Part shown: one piece after another, positions 42,289 through 50,428 of the stretch
Layout: each line of letters starts with the position of its first letter
Position numbering within the stretch: position 1 is the stretch's first letter
NCBI GenBank assembly: GCA_016703945.1
Contig: JADJBC010000059.1
Location: 62,001-126,000, forward strand
Reading direction: 5' to 3'
Length of the DNA stretch: 64,000 bases
Origin: Candidatus Aalborgicola danicus
GTDB lineage: Bacteria; Pseudomonadota; Gammaproteobacteria; Burkholderiales; Burkholderiaceae_C
The notes under the pieces: model-generated
The model's database searches: none
What the model saw: the letters and a program-made list of their open reading frames with translations, nothing else
What the model was told of the DNA's origin: nothing
Translations under genes and position numbers: made by a program

Positions 42289-44826
42289 ATGACACAGACA
42301 CGACGTGAATTCATCAAGATCCATGCAGCTACTGCGGCGGCGACCACTGCCGGAATGACACTGCCTGGTGCGGTAGCCAACGCGGCGACCGACGAGGGCA
42401 TTCGATGGGACAAAGGGGTTTGCCGGTACTGTGGAACAGGTTGTGGAGTCCTGGTGGGGGTGAAGGAAGGCCGCATCGTTGCGACCCAGGGCGACCCGGA
42501 TGCCCCGGTGAACAAAGGTCTCAACTGCGTAAAAGGCTACTTCCTCTCGAAAATCCAATACGGCAACGACCGTCTGACGCGACCATTGCTGCGCATGAAG
42601 GACGGCAAATATGACAAAAACGGGGAATTCGCTCCTGTCAGTTGGAAACAGGCCTTTGACATCATGGAAGAGAAGGTGAAGGTCACGCTCAAAGCCAAAG
42701 GACCCAGTGCGATTGGCATGTTTGGCTCGGGCCAATGGACGATTTGGGAAGGTTATGCGGCGAACAAATTGCTCAAGGCAGGTTTTCGCTCCAATAACCT
42801 GGACCCCAATGCACGCCATTGCATGGCATCGGCTGTTTTTGGTTTTATTCGCACTTTCGGCGCAGATGAACCCATGGGCTGCTACGACGACATAGAGCAC
42901 GCCGACACCTTTGTGCTGTGGGGCGCCAATATGGCGGAAATGCACCCTATTTTGTGGTCCCGCATGACGGATAGGCGACTGACGGCCAAACACGTCAAGA
43001 TCAAGACTCTGTCTACGTTCTCGCACCGCTCTACCGAGCTATCGGACTCTGAGTTGATCTTCAAGCCGCAGTCTGATCTTGCGATCATGAACTACATCTG
43101 CAACTACATCATTCAAAGTGGCTCGGTAAACGAGGACTTCGTGAAGAAGCACATCAACTTTGCCGAAGGTGTGACGGACATCGGTTATGGATTGCGCCCC
43201 AACCATCCGCTGGAACAGAACGCCATGAACAATGGCTACCCCGGTGCCGATGGAAAACCACGCGGCAACCCGATGGACTCAAAACCCATCAGCTTTGAAC
43301 AGTTCAAAACTTTTGTTTCCGAGTACACGCTGGAAAAGGCGCACGAAATTTCTGGCGTTGCCAAAGAGAAACTTCTAGATCTGGCCAAGACCTACGCGGA
43401 CCCCAAGATCAAGGTGACCTCGTTCTGGACCATGGGGTTCAACCAGCACACCCGCGGTACCTGGGTCAACAACATGATCTACAACGTCCACCTGTTGGTG
43501 GGCAAGATTTCGGAGCCGGGCAACAGTCCGTTTTCATTGACTGGGCAACCTTCCGCTTGCGGAACCGCGCGCGAAACAGGGACCTTTGCGCACCGGTTGC
43601 CCGCCGACATGCTGGTGGCAAACCCCGCTCACCGGGACGCAGCCGAAAAAATATGGAAAGTTCCAGCGGGCACGATTCAAGCAGCCCCCGGCTTACACGC
43701 TGTGGCGCAAAGCCGTGCGCTCAAGGATAGCAAACTGAATTTCTATTGGACTTCCACCACCAACAACATGCAGGCCGGCCCCAACATCAATGGGGAAATC
43801 TATCCTGGTTGGCGCAATCCGGACAACTTCATCGTTGTGTCTGATTGCTACCCCACTGTGTCAGCGGTCAGTGCGGACCTGATACTTCCATCCGCCATGT
43901 GGATGGAAAAGGAAGGAGCGTTTGGCAATGCCGAGCGACGCGGCCAATTCTGGCGCCAGCAGGTCAAGGCGCCCGGCGAGGCTCGAAGCGACTTGTGGCA
44001 ATTCGTGGAATTTTCCAAGCGCTTCAAAACCGAAGAAGTCTGGACTGCCGAAACTCTCGACAAGAACCCCCAGTACAAGGGCAAGACCCTGTACGACGTG
44101 CTTTATGCCAATGGTGAAGTGGATAAGTTTGGTAAGCCTGAAGCGGCACGGGTCAATGCACACGCGTGGCCAAACTACACAAACGACGAGACTGAGGCGT
44201 TTGGCTACTACCTCCAAAAGGGGCTTTTTGAAGAGTACCGCCGGTTTGGTCTCGGCAAAGGCAAAGACCTGGGCGAATTCGACATTTATCACAAGGCCCG
44301 TGGACTACGTTGGCCCGTCGTCAACGGCAAAGAAACATTGTGGCGCTACCGCGAGGGTTTTGACCCGTACATCAAAAAGGGCGAGACGCTCAAATTTTAC
44401 GGAAAACCTGACGGCAAGGCGGTGGTCTTCGCCTTGCCTTACCAGCCCGCGGCCGAGATGCCAGATAAGGACTACGACTTGTGGCTGTGCACAGGGCGCG
44501 TGCTGGAACACTGGCATACCGGTTCCATGACCCGGCGTGTACCAGAGTTGCACCGAGCCATGCCAGATGCCTGGATCTACATGCACCCGGATGATGCCAA
44601 GAGCCGTGGGCTGCAGCGTGGCGATAACGTCAAAGTGGCGACGCGCAGAGGGGAGATTACATCCAAGGTCGAAACCCGTGGGCGCAACAAACCGCCCTTG
44701 GGCCTCATCTTTGTGCCGTTCTTTGATGAGAATCGGTTGGTCAACAAGCTTACGCTCGATGCAACCTGCCCTATCTCCAAGGAAACCGACTTCAAGAAAT
44801 GTGCTTGCAAAGTCGTTAAGGTCTGA
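42289..44826 (+). CDS. napA: Periplasmic nitrate reductase catalytic subunit NapA
   Basis: An 845-residue molybdenum enzyme reducing nitrate to nitrite in the periplasm. It has a Tat signal (TRREFIKIHAATAAATTAG). The [4Fe-4S] cysteines are C45, C48, C52 and C80; the molybdenum-ligand cysteine is C178 in NARHCMASAV. It carries bis-MGD-binding segments and a C-terminal domain of normal length, ending with LVNKLTLDATCPISKETDFKKCACKV. The ATG at 42289 follows the napD stop directly; a longer frame from 42157 overlaps napD and is not used. Electrons arrive through NapB. Confidence 0.96.
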   Translation: MTQTRREFIKIHAATAAATTAGMTLPGAVANAATDEGIRWDKGVCRYCGTGCGVLVGVKEGRIVATQGDPDAPVNKGLNCVKGYFLSKIQYGNDRLTRPLLRMKDGKYDKNGEFAPVSWKQAFDIMEEKVKVTLKAKGPSAIGMFGSGQWTIWEGYAANKLLKAGFRSNNLDPNARHCMASAVFGFIRTFGADEPMGCYDDIEHADTFVLWGANMAEMHPILWSRMTDRRLTAKHVKIKTLSTFSHRSTELSDSELIFKPQSDLAIMNYICNYIIQSGSVNEDFVKKHINFAEGVTDIGYGLRPNHPLEQNAMNNGYPGADGKPRGNPMDSKPISFEQFKTFVSEYTLEKAHEISGVAKEKLLDLAKTYADPKIKVTSFWTMGFNQHTRGTWVNNMIYNVHLLVGKISEPGNSPFSLTGQPSACGTARETGTFAHRLPADMLVANPAHRDAAEKIWKVPAGTIQAAPGLHAVAQSRALKDSKLNFYWTSTTNNMQAGPNINGEIYPGWRNPDNFIVVSDCYPTVSAVSADLILPSAMWMEKEGAFGNAERRGQFWRQQVKAPGEARSDLWQFVEFSKRFKTEEVWTAETLDKNPQYKGKTLYDVLYANGEVDKFGKPEAARVNAHAWPNYTNDETEAFGYYLQKGLFEEYRRFGLGKGKDLGEFDIYHKARGLRWPVVNGKETLWRYREGFDPYIKKGETLKFYGKPDGKAVVFALPYQPAAEMPDKDYDLWLCTGRVLEHWHTGSMTRRVPELHRAMPDAWIYMHPDDAKSRGLQRGDNVKVATRRGEITSKVETRGRNKPPLGLIFVPFFDENRLVNKLTLDATCPISKETDFKKCACKVVKV

Positions 44827-44899
44827 TTGACAGGAAGCAGCGGGACGGTGGGGCTTGTGAAATTTACTTGCCCACCCAGTCCCGGTCCTAGCCGACACC

Positions 44900-45730
44900 A
44901 TGACCACCCGTTTAAAACTTGACAATGCCGAGCGCCGCGCATTCGTGCTGAACACAGCACGCATGGGCTGTGGTATCGGCATGCTGGGTCTCGGTTTAGG
45001 GTTGGCGGTCACCCAGGCCAAGACCTTGCCAGCACAGGCTCTGCGCCCGCCTGGTGCCTTGCTTGAGAGTCACTTCCTGGGCGCCTGCGTGCGCTGTGGG
45101 CTATGTGTGCGAGATTGCCCTCCCGGTATTCTTCATCTTGGTGCGCCGGGCCAGAGTGTCACCGCGGGGACCCCGTTTTATCGATCCCGCGTTGGTGCCT
45201 GTGAGATGTGTGAAGACGTTCCCTGCGTCAAGGCATGTCCAACCGGTGCGCTCGACCACAGCCTGACGGATATCAAGAAAGCCCGCATGGGCTTGGCCGT
45301 GCTGGTCGACAAGGAGACCTGCCTTAACTTTCAGGGGCTGCGCTGCGATATTTGTTACCGGGTGTGTCCCTTGATAGACAAGGCCATTACCCTTGAGTTG
45401 CGCCACAACACCAGAACCGACCGGCACGCTATTTTTGAGCCCGTTGTCCACTCCGACGCTTGCACCGGTTGCGGCAAATGTGAGCAGGCCTGTGTGCTCA
45501 AAACCGCAGCGATCAAGGTGTACCCGATCGATCTTGCGAAGGGTGAAATGGGTGACCACTACCGGCTGGGATGGGTGGAGCAGAAGAAGAACGCCGGACA
45601 TTCACTCGTTGAGAACCAGGGCAATGTAGACCTCCCGGATCGTATGCCGGAAGGTTTGAGGCTGCCAGGCCACTTTGACCCAGGTAGCCAAGCACCTAAC
45701 CTGCCCTCTTCTGCGGAGGCAACACGATGA
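44900..45730 (+). CDS. napG: Ferredoxin-type protein NapG
   Basis: A 276-residue iron-sulfur protein with an N-terminal hydrophobic leader (LNTARMGCGIGMLGLGLGLAV) for export. It has four clusters of cysteines for [4Fe-4S]: CVRCGLCVRDCPPGI, CEMCEDVPCVKACPTG, CLNFQGLRCDICYRVCP and CTGCGKCEQACV. With NapH it forms a quinol-oxidising branch that feeds the nitrate reductase. The stop overlaps the napH start by four bases (ATGA). Confidence 0.92.
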   Translation: MTTRLKLDNAERRAFVLNTARMGCGIGMLGLGLGLAVTQAKTLPAQALRPPGALLESHFLGACVRCGLCVRDCPPGILHLGAPGQSVTAGTPFYRSRVGACEMCEDVPCVKACPTGALDHSLTDIKKARMGLAVLVDKETCLNFQGLRCDICYRVCPLIDKAITLELRHNTRTDRHAIFEPVVHSDACTGCGKCEQACVLKTAAIKVYPIDLAKGEMGDHYRLGWVEQKKNAGHSLVENQGNVDLPDRMPEGLRLPGHFDPGSQAPNLPSSAEATR

Positions 45731-46638
45731 ACGTCCTGCAGCAAACTTCGGTAGGGCGAGACGCCATCGAGTCCAAGGGCTGGTGGAAATCGCACCAGTG
45801 GCTATTGCTGAGAAGAGGCTCCCAACTTGGGCTGTTGCTTCTATTTTTGATCGGGCCTTGGGCCGGGATCTGGATCGTAAAAGGGAATCTCACGTCGAGC
45901 CTGACTTTGGGCGTGCTGCCGCTCACGGATCCCTATGTGTTGCTGCAGTCGTTAACGACCGGTCATTGGCCAGTGGCGACGGCACTCACGGGAGCCGGCA
46001 TCGTGCTCGTGTTCTACGCATTGATGGGGGGAAGGGCCTACTGTTCCTGGGTGTGTCCGGTTAACCCCATCACCGATTTTGCAGCCTGGTTGCGTCAACG
46101 CTTGGGAATCCGAGGCGGAGCCCATTTGTCGCGTGGGACGCGCTACTGGATCCTGGCGATGACACTGGTCGTTAGCGGCATTACCGGCACCGTTGCCTGG
46201 GAATGGATCAACCCCGTCACCCTGCTGCACCGTGGACTGCTGTTTGGAGGTGGACTGGCTTGGGCTGTCGTTCTGTCGGTTTTCCTGTTTGACTTGTTTG
46301 TCATACAACGCGGCTGGTGTGGACGGGTCTGCCCTGTGGGTGCTGCGTACAGCCTCATAGGACTAAAAAGCGTCTTGCGGGTGACTGCTCAAAACCGATC
46401 AGCCTGCAATGACTGCGCAGACTGTTACGCCGTTTGCCCCGAACCCACGATCCTGAAAGTTCCGCTCAAAGGCGGGTCCGTCGGAGCAAGCCCCGTTGTT
46501 CTCTCTCCCAATTGCACCAATTGCGGACGGTGTATTGACGTCTGCTCTAAAGATGTCTTTGTCTTTTCTAGCCGTTTCAACACAGTATCCCGCCCACCGA
46601 AGAACAACGGTGCGGGAAAGTCATCGCAATCTATTTAA
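45727..46638 (+). CDS. napH: Quinol dehydrogenase membrane subunit NapH
   Basis: A 303-residue inner-membrane protein with four helices. It has the two CxxxCP motifs of the family, CSWVCPVNPITDFA and CGRVCPVGAAYSL, on the cytoplasmic side, and two [4Fe-4S] ferredoxin motifs at the C-terminus (CNDCADCYAVCPEP and CTNCGRCIDVCSKD). It passes quinol electrons to NapG. It is translationally coupled to napG and 17 bp before napB. Confidence 0.92.
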   Translation: MNVLQQTSVGRDAIESKGWWKSHQWLLLRRGSQLGLLLLFLIGPWAGIWIVKGNLTSSLTLGVLPLTDPYVLLQSLTTGHWPVATALTGAGIVLVFYALMGGRAYCSWVCPVNPITDFAAWLRQRLGIRGGAHLSRGTRYWILAMTLVVSGITGTVAWEWINPVTLLHRGLLFGGGLAWAVVLSVFLFDLFVIQRGWCGRVCPVGAAYSLIGLKSVLRVTAQNRSACNDCADCYAVCPEPTILKVPLKGGSVGASPVVLSPNCTNCGRCIDVCSKDVFVFSSRFNTVSRPPKNNGAGKSSQSI

Positions 46639-46655
46639 CGAGGAGTAAATCAATC

Positions 46656-47117
46656 ATGATGAACAAGCACTTTAGACTGACCCTGGCGACCCTCACAGCC
46701 GTGGTACTAAGCGTTGGCTGCGCTACGTCCTACGACAAGCTTGCCTACGAAAAAGTCCAATCGATGCGCGGCACTGATGTGAGCGCCGCCGATGCCACAT
46801 TTGACGCCAAGAACTACCTGGGAAAGAAGCCAGGTCAACAACCGCTGGTTGCACGTACCTTCAATGGGCAGCCGCCGGTGATTCCCCACACGTTGGACAA
46901 TTTTGACGAAATTACATTGGAAGATAACCAGTGTGTTGAGTGCCATGGGTTGGCCCGATACAAGGAAAAGAATGCTCCAAAAATGGCGGATAGCCATTTT
47001 CAGGATCAAAAGGTCGCAATGACACGCTGGCAATGCAATACCTGCCACGTACCCCAAGTTGACGCCGTTCCGCTGGTCAAACAAAATTTTGTTGGAAACC
47101 CTGGTTCCAAGTTGTAG
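46656..47117 (+). CDS. napB: Diheme cytochrome subunit NapB of periplasmic nitrate reductase
   Basis: A 153-residue exported diheme cytochrome c. Heme sites are C93-V-E-C-H97 and C127-N-T-C-H131, with the probable distal histidines H78 (IPHTLDNF) and H114 (ADSHF). It gives electrons to NapA. The leader (MMNKHFRLTLATLTAVVLSVGC) contains a cysteine that might be lipidated, though the lipobox is poor. It is the last gene of the run; a weak hairpin follows at 47140. Confidence 0.92.
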   Translation: MMNKHFRLTLATLTAVVLSVGCATSYDKLAYEKVQSMRGTDVSAADATFDAKNYLGKKPGQQPLVARTFNGQPPVIPHTLDNFDEITLEDNQCVECHGLARYKEKNAPKMADSHFQDQKVAMTRWQCNTCHVPQVDAVPLVKQNFVGNPGSKL

Positions 47118-47139
47118 CTCTCGGCAGGCCGCAAATTAA

Positions 47140-47171
47140 GTCGGCGCCAGATCATGCCAGTGTGGCGCGAC
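47140..47171. terminator. Weak hairpin between napB and the convergent Fnr-type gene
   Basis: GTCGGCGCCA and TGGCGCGAC pair with one bulged base over a 13-base loop. There is no T-run. It lies where both converging transcripts must end. Confidence 0.3.
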
Positions 47172-47179
47172 TGCGTTAA

Positions 47180-47878
47180 CTATTGAACACCATAGCGCAA
47201 CAGACGCTTTGCATCAATGATGCGGATATCACGCTTGTCAATTTCAATGAGTTTTTGATCTTCCAATTCACGCAAAACCTTGGAAAAGTACTCGGGCGTG
47301 AGGGATAGGCGTGATGCAAGCGTGGCCTTGGTCACAGGGAGCGACACGGTGAAGACTTCACCCGTTGCACAATCCTGAACTTCGGTTTCACGCATCAAAT
47401 ATCCAATGACGCGTTGCACACCGCTGTGTAAAGCTCCTGACTCGATATCGTGAACCAAGCCGTGCAGGCGCCGGGAAATGCCTGCAAGCATCTTCATGGA
47501 GAAACGGGGGTCCCGTTCGATTTCCGCAACGATTGCATGTTTGCTAACGGTGAGCAACAAGGTATTAGACAAGGCCTCGGCATTCAGAATGTAGGATCTT
47601 CCAGTGAACATTAGAGCCTCAGCAAAACTCTGACCAGGCCCCACCAACTCAATCACTTTTTCCTGGCCTGCTGGTGAAATGGCAAACAGCTTGACCTGGC
47701 CCGAAATCACCACATGAAACTCTTCGCAAGGTTCACCAAAACGAAAAATCGTGTCGCCACGTGCCAGACGACGGACCTGGCATCCTTGTGCAGCACGGCT
47801 GAGTTCGATCGGGGATAAATCACCAAACAAAGGAAGTACTGCGAGAAAGCGCGGTATGTTGAACGCTTCGACTTCCAT
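47180..47878 (-). CDS. Crp/Fnr-family regulator (Dnr/NNR-like)
   Basis: A 232-residue transcription factor. The N-terminal cyclic-nucleotide-like beta-roll (RGDTIFRFGEPCEEFHVVISGQVKLF) is followed by a dimer helix and a C-terminal winged helix with the recognition helix in TKATLASRLSLTPEYFSKVLRELEDQKLI. The four cysteines of Fnr that bind [4Fe-4S] are absent, as in Dnr/NNR, which sense NO through heme. It therefore probably switches on the nir-nap genes next to it. The start is ATG at 47878; a longer frame to 47917 has no family likeness. It lies downstream of the c551 gene on the same strand, separated by a terminator. Confidence 0.82.
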   Translation of the reverse strand: MEVEAFNIPRFLAVLPLFGDLSPIELSRAAQGCQVRRLARGDTIFRFGEPCEEFHVVISGQVKLFAISPAGQEKVIELVGPGQSFAEALMFTGRSYILNAEALSNTLLLTVSKHAIVAEIERDPRFSMKMLAGISRRLHGLVHDIESGALHSGVQRVIGYLMRETEVQDCATGEVFTVSLPVTKATLASRLSLTPEYFSKVLRELEDQKLIEIDKRDIRIIDAKRLLRYGVQ

Positions 47879-47960
47879 GCTTTTTCTCGGTTGTTGGCTC
47901 GCGATATGAGGAGTCAATTGTAAATCGAGTCGTCAAGCCCTTGAGCGGCAAGCATTGAGA

Positions 47961-47995
47961 AGTGAAAAAGCCCGCGTACAGCGGGCTTTTTCACT
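47961..47995 (-). terminator. Intrinsic terminator after the c551-type cytochrome gene
   Basis: A perfect 15-bp stem, AGTGAAAAAGCCCGC against GCGGGCTTTTTCACT with loop GTACA. GC-rich top with A-run and T-run flanks, so it can work in both directions. It separates the cytochrome gene from the Fnr-type gene. Confidence 0.85.
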
Positions 47996-48010
47996 TGCGC
48001 TCAGCAAGAA

Positions 48011-48325
48011 TTATTTCATAGCCAAAATCCAGGCTACAAGTTTTTTGCTCTCGGCGTCATTGACCTGCGCATTTGCGGGCATTGGAACAGGACCCCAAAC
48101 ACCAGCACCGCCCTTGATCACCTTTGCCGACAGCATGTCAGCCGCTTTGGCGTTTCCAGCATATTTCTTGGCCACATCTTTATAAGCTGGACCTACGACC
48201 TTCTTGTCAACGGCATGGCAGGCCATGCAATTCTTCGCCTTGGCAAGTGCTTCATCGGCAAACGCCGGGCTTGTTACTGCACCTGTGGCAGCAACTGCCA
48301 AAACAGCCAAAATGGTACGTTTCAT
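48011..48325 (-). CDS. Class I cytochrome c (c551/NirM-like)
   Basis: A 104-residue periplasmic cytochrome. The signal peptide ends ...SPAFA. The heme site is C33-M-A-C-H37 and the likely methionine ligand is M82 in PVPMPAN. Mature size (about 80 residues) fits cytochrome c551, the usual electron donor to NirS in pseudomonads. It is next to the Fnr-type gene and near the nir-nap run, which supports that role, though it is on the other strand. AGAGGA lies upstream of the ATG as ribosome binding site. Confidence 0.88.
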   Translation of the reverse strand: MKRTILAVLAVAATGAVTSPAFADEALAKAKNCMACHAVDKKVVGPAYKDVAKKYAGNAKAADMLSAKVIKGGAGVWGPVPMPANAQVNDAESKKLVAWILAMK

Positions 48326-48548
48326 TTCTTATCCTCTTGGGTTAATTTGGGGGGAACTCTCGCGGATGCGCCGCAATCCTTTAACGGGATCCAGGTATCA
48401 GTGGTTGACCACTCCGCGTTTAGAGAATAGCAGAACCTGCTGGCATATAAATTGAACTGAATTAGCTCCCCGTTCTGATGCTACGTGAACGCCCCCTATC
48501 ATGTGCTTACAAACCGAGCACCTTAACGGAGAAACACAAGAAAGTCCC

Positions 48549-50324
48549 ATGAACTCCCCACACGACACTTCCAAGAATCCAAAATCGCTGTCTGGCCTGT
48601 TGCCATTTTTGCGTCCCTACAAAATGCGCATTGGTTTTGCGGTGGTGTTCCTGGTCCTCGCCGCCATTGCGACATTGGCATTCCCTTTGGCATTGCGCGG
48701 CCTTATTGACGGTGGACTGGTGGGTGGCGATAAAGGGCAACAAGTGATGGCGCTGCGCGAACACTTCGCAGTCCTGTTTGGCGTTGCCGTGGCGCTCGGC
48801 CTGTTTTCGGCTGCGCGGTTCTATGTTGTTAGCTGGTTGGGAGAGCGGGTTACCGCTGATTTGCGCAATGCCGTTTACAGCCATGTGTTGCAACAGAGCC
48901 CAGCGTTCTTTGAAACAACACAGACCGGTGAAGTATTGTCGCGGTTGACGACAGACACCACGCTGGTGCAGACCGTCGTGGGTTCGTCTTTGAGCATGGG
49001 CTTACGCAACCTCGTCATGGGGTTGGGCGCACTGAGTATTCTGGTATGGACCAACCCCTATGTCATGACTCAGGTTCTGGGTGTCTTGGTGCTTGTCGTA
49101 CTCCCTAGCGTATGGTTTGGACGCCGGGTACGCCGACTTTCGCGGGCCAGCCAGGATCGCATCGCGGACTCCAGCTCCATCGCAGCAGAAGTCCTCAACG
49201 CCATTCCGGTGGTCCAAAGCTACACAGCCCAACAAAGGGAGGCCGCGCGTTTCAGCGCATCGACAAATAGCGCTTTCGATACGGCCATTCGGCGAGCACG
49301 GGCACGCTCCGCCTTGGTGGCCTTTATCATCATTGCCACTTCTGCAGCACTGTTGTGGGGCCTCTACCAGGGAACACAGGCTGTCATGGCCGGGCGCATC
49401 ACCGCTGGCCACTTGGGGCAAACGGTGATCTACGTCATTATTTTGGCCAGTGCCTTCGCGATTCTTGGCGAAGTCTATGGCGACTTGCTGCGGGCTGCAG
49501 GCGCTACTGAGCGTTTGATCGAGTTGCTGGAAACAACCTCTCCAATTGTTTCACCTCAAAATCCCACTCTAGCCCCCGTGCCTGATGGTGGTAGCGCTAT
49601 CAAATTTGAAGCAATTCGATTCAACTACCCGTCTAGACCTCATCAAGAAGCGCTGTCAGACTTTTCGTTGACTATTGCACCCGGTCAGACGGTCGCGATT
49701 GTGGGTGCCAGTGGGGCTGGGAAGAGTACGGTGTTTCAACTCTTGTTGCGGTTTTACGACCCTAGTGGCGGGCGCGTTGTGATTGACGGCGTAGACACCA
49801 GAGACATGTCGTTGGATTCCTTGCGTCACCGCATTGGCATTGTTCCGCAAGACGCCGTCATCTTTTCGACCAGCGCGATGGAAAACATTCGATATGGCAA
49901 CCCGCTGGCGACCGATAGGCAGGTCATCGCCGCCGCGCAGGCAGCTTTTGCCCATGACTTCATCTCTGCACTTCCAGAGGGGTACTCCACGTTCTTAGGC
50001 GAACGCGGACTGCGTATATCGGGCGGACAACGCCAGCGAATTGCCATCGCACGAGCGATTTTGAAAAATCCCCCCTTGCTGCTGTTAGACGAGGCCACCA
50101 GTGCTTTGGACGCTGAAAGCGAACGCATGGTACAGGCGGCTTTGGAGTCGGCAATGCGTGATCGCACTACTTTGGTCATCGCCCACCGTCTGGCAACTGT
50201 GCAAAAAGCCGACCAAATCGTGGTCCTTGACCACGGCAAGTTGGTTGAACAAGGCACACACCAGCAGTTGGTCGCACGAGGCGGCGTCTACGCGGGTTTG
50301 GCTGCGCTACAGTTCAACGCCTGA
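48549..50324 (+). CDS. MsbA-type ABC exporter (transmembrane and ATPase domains fused)
   Basis: A 591-residue half-transporter. Six helices span residues 25-320, and the ATPase has Walker A GASGAGKST, signature RISGGQRQR, Walker B LLLLDEATSALD and switch histidine IAHRLATVQKAD. This architecture is that of MsbA/LmrA-type exporters of lipids or drugs. The linker between the two domains carries a dispersed repeat. The start ATG at 48549 was preferred over a 16-codon longer frame. It converges with nuoN; the 104 bp between them show no clear terminator. Confidence 0.88.
   Translation: MNSPHDTSKNPKSLSGLLPFLRPYKMRIGFAVVFLVLAAIATLAFPLALRGLIDGGLVGGDKGQQVMALREHFAVLFGVAVALGLFSAARFYVVSWLGERVTADLRNAVYSHVLQQSPAFFETTQTGEVLSRLTTDTTLVQTVVGSSLSMGLRNLVMGLGALSILVWTNPYVMTQVLGVLVLVVLPSVWFGRRVRRLSRASQDRIADSSSIAAEVLNAIPVVQSYTAQQREAARFSASTNSAFDTAIRRARARSALVAFIIIATSAALLWGLYQGTQAVMAGRITAGHLGQTVIYVIILASAFAILGEVYGDLLRAAGATERLIELLETTSPIVSPQNPTLAPVPDGGSAIKFEAIRFNYPSRPHQEALSDFSLTIAPGQTVAIVGASGAGKSTVFQLLLRFYDPSGGRVVIDGVDTRDMSLDSLRHRIGIVPQDAVIFSTSAMENIRYGNPLATDRQVIAAAQAAFAHDFISALPEGYSTFLGERGLRISGGQRQRIAIARAILKNPPLLLLDEATSALDAESERMVQAALESAMRDRTTLVIAHRLATVQKADQIVVLDHGKLVEQGTHQQLVARGGVYAGLAALQFNA
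49557..49615 (-). repeat. Dispersed 55-nt element, copy 6 (inside the ABC exporter gene)
   Basis: On the minus strand: TTGATAGCGCTACC, a spacer, then GGCACGGGGGCTAGAGTGGGATTTTG; the GGGCT/AGCCC half is degraded on one side. It is read on the coding strand as N-P-T-L-A-P-V-P-D-G-G-S-A-I-K-F, in the linker between the membrane and ATPase domains. Confidence 0.5.
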
Positions 50325-50428
50325 GCGGTCTCGGTCTGGACTGCGGTGCAAACCGGCAACAGAGTCAAAGGAGTGGCAAAGTGCTGAGGCAACCAAACAG
50401 CATAAGCATCCGGACCGGCAAGCTGGCA

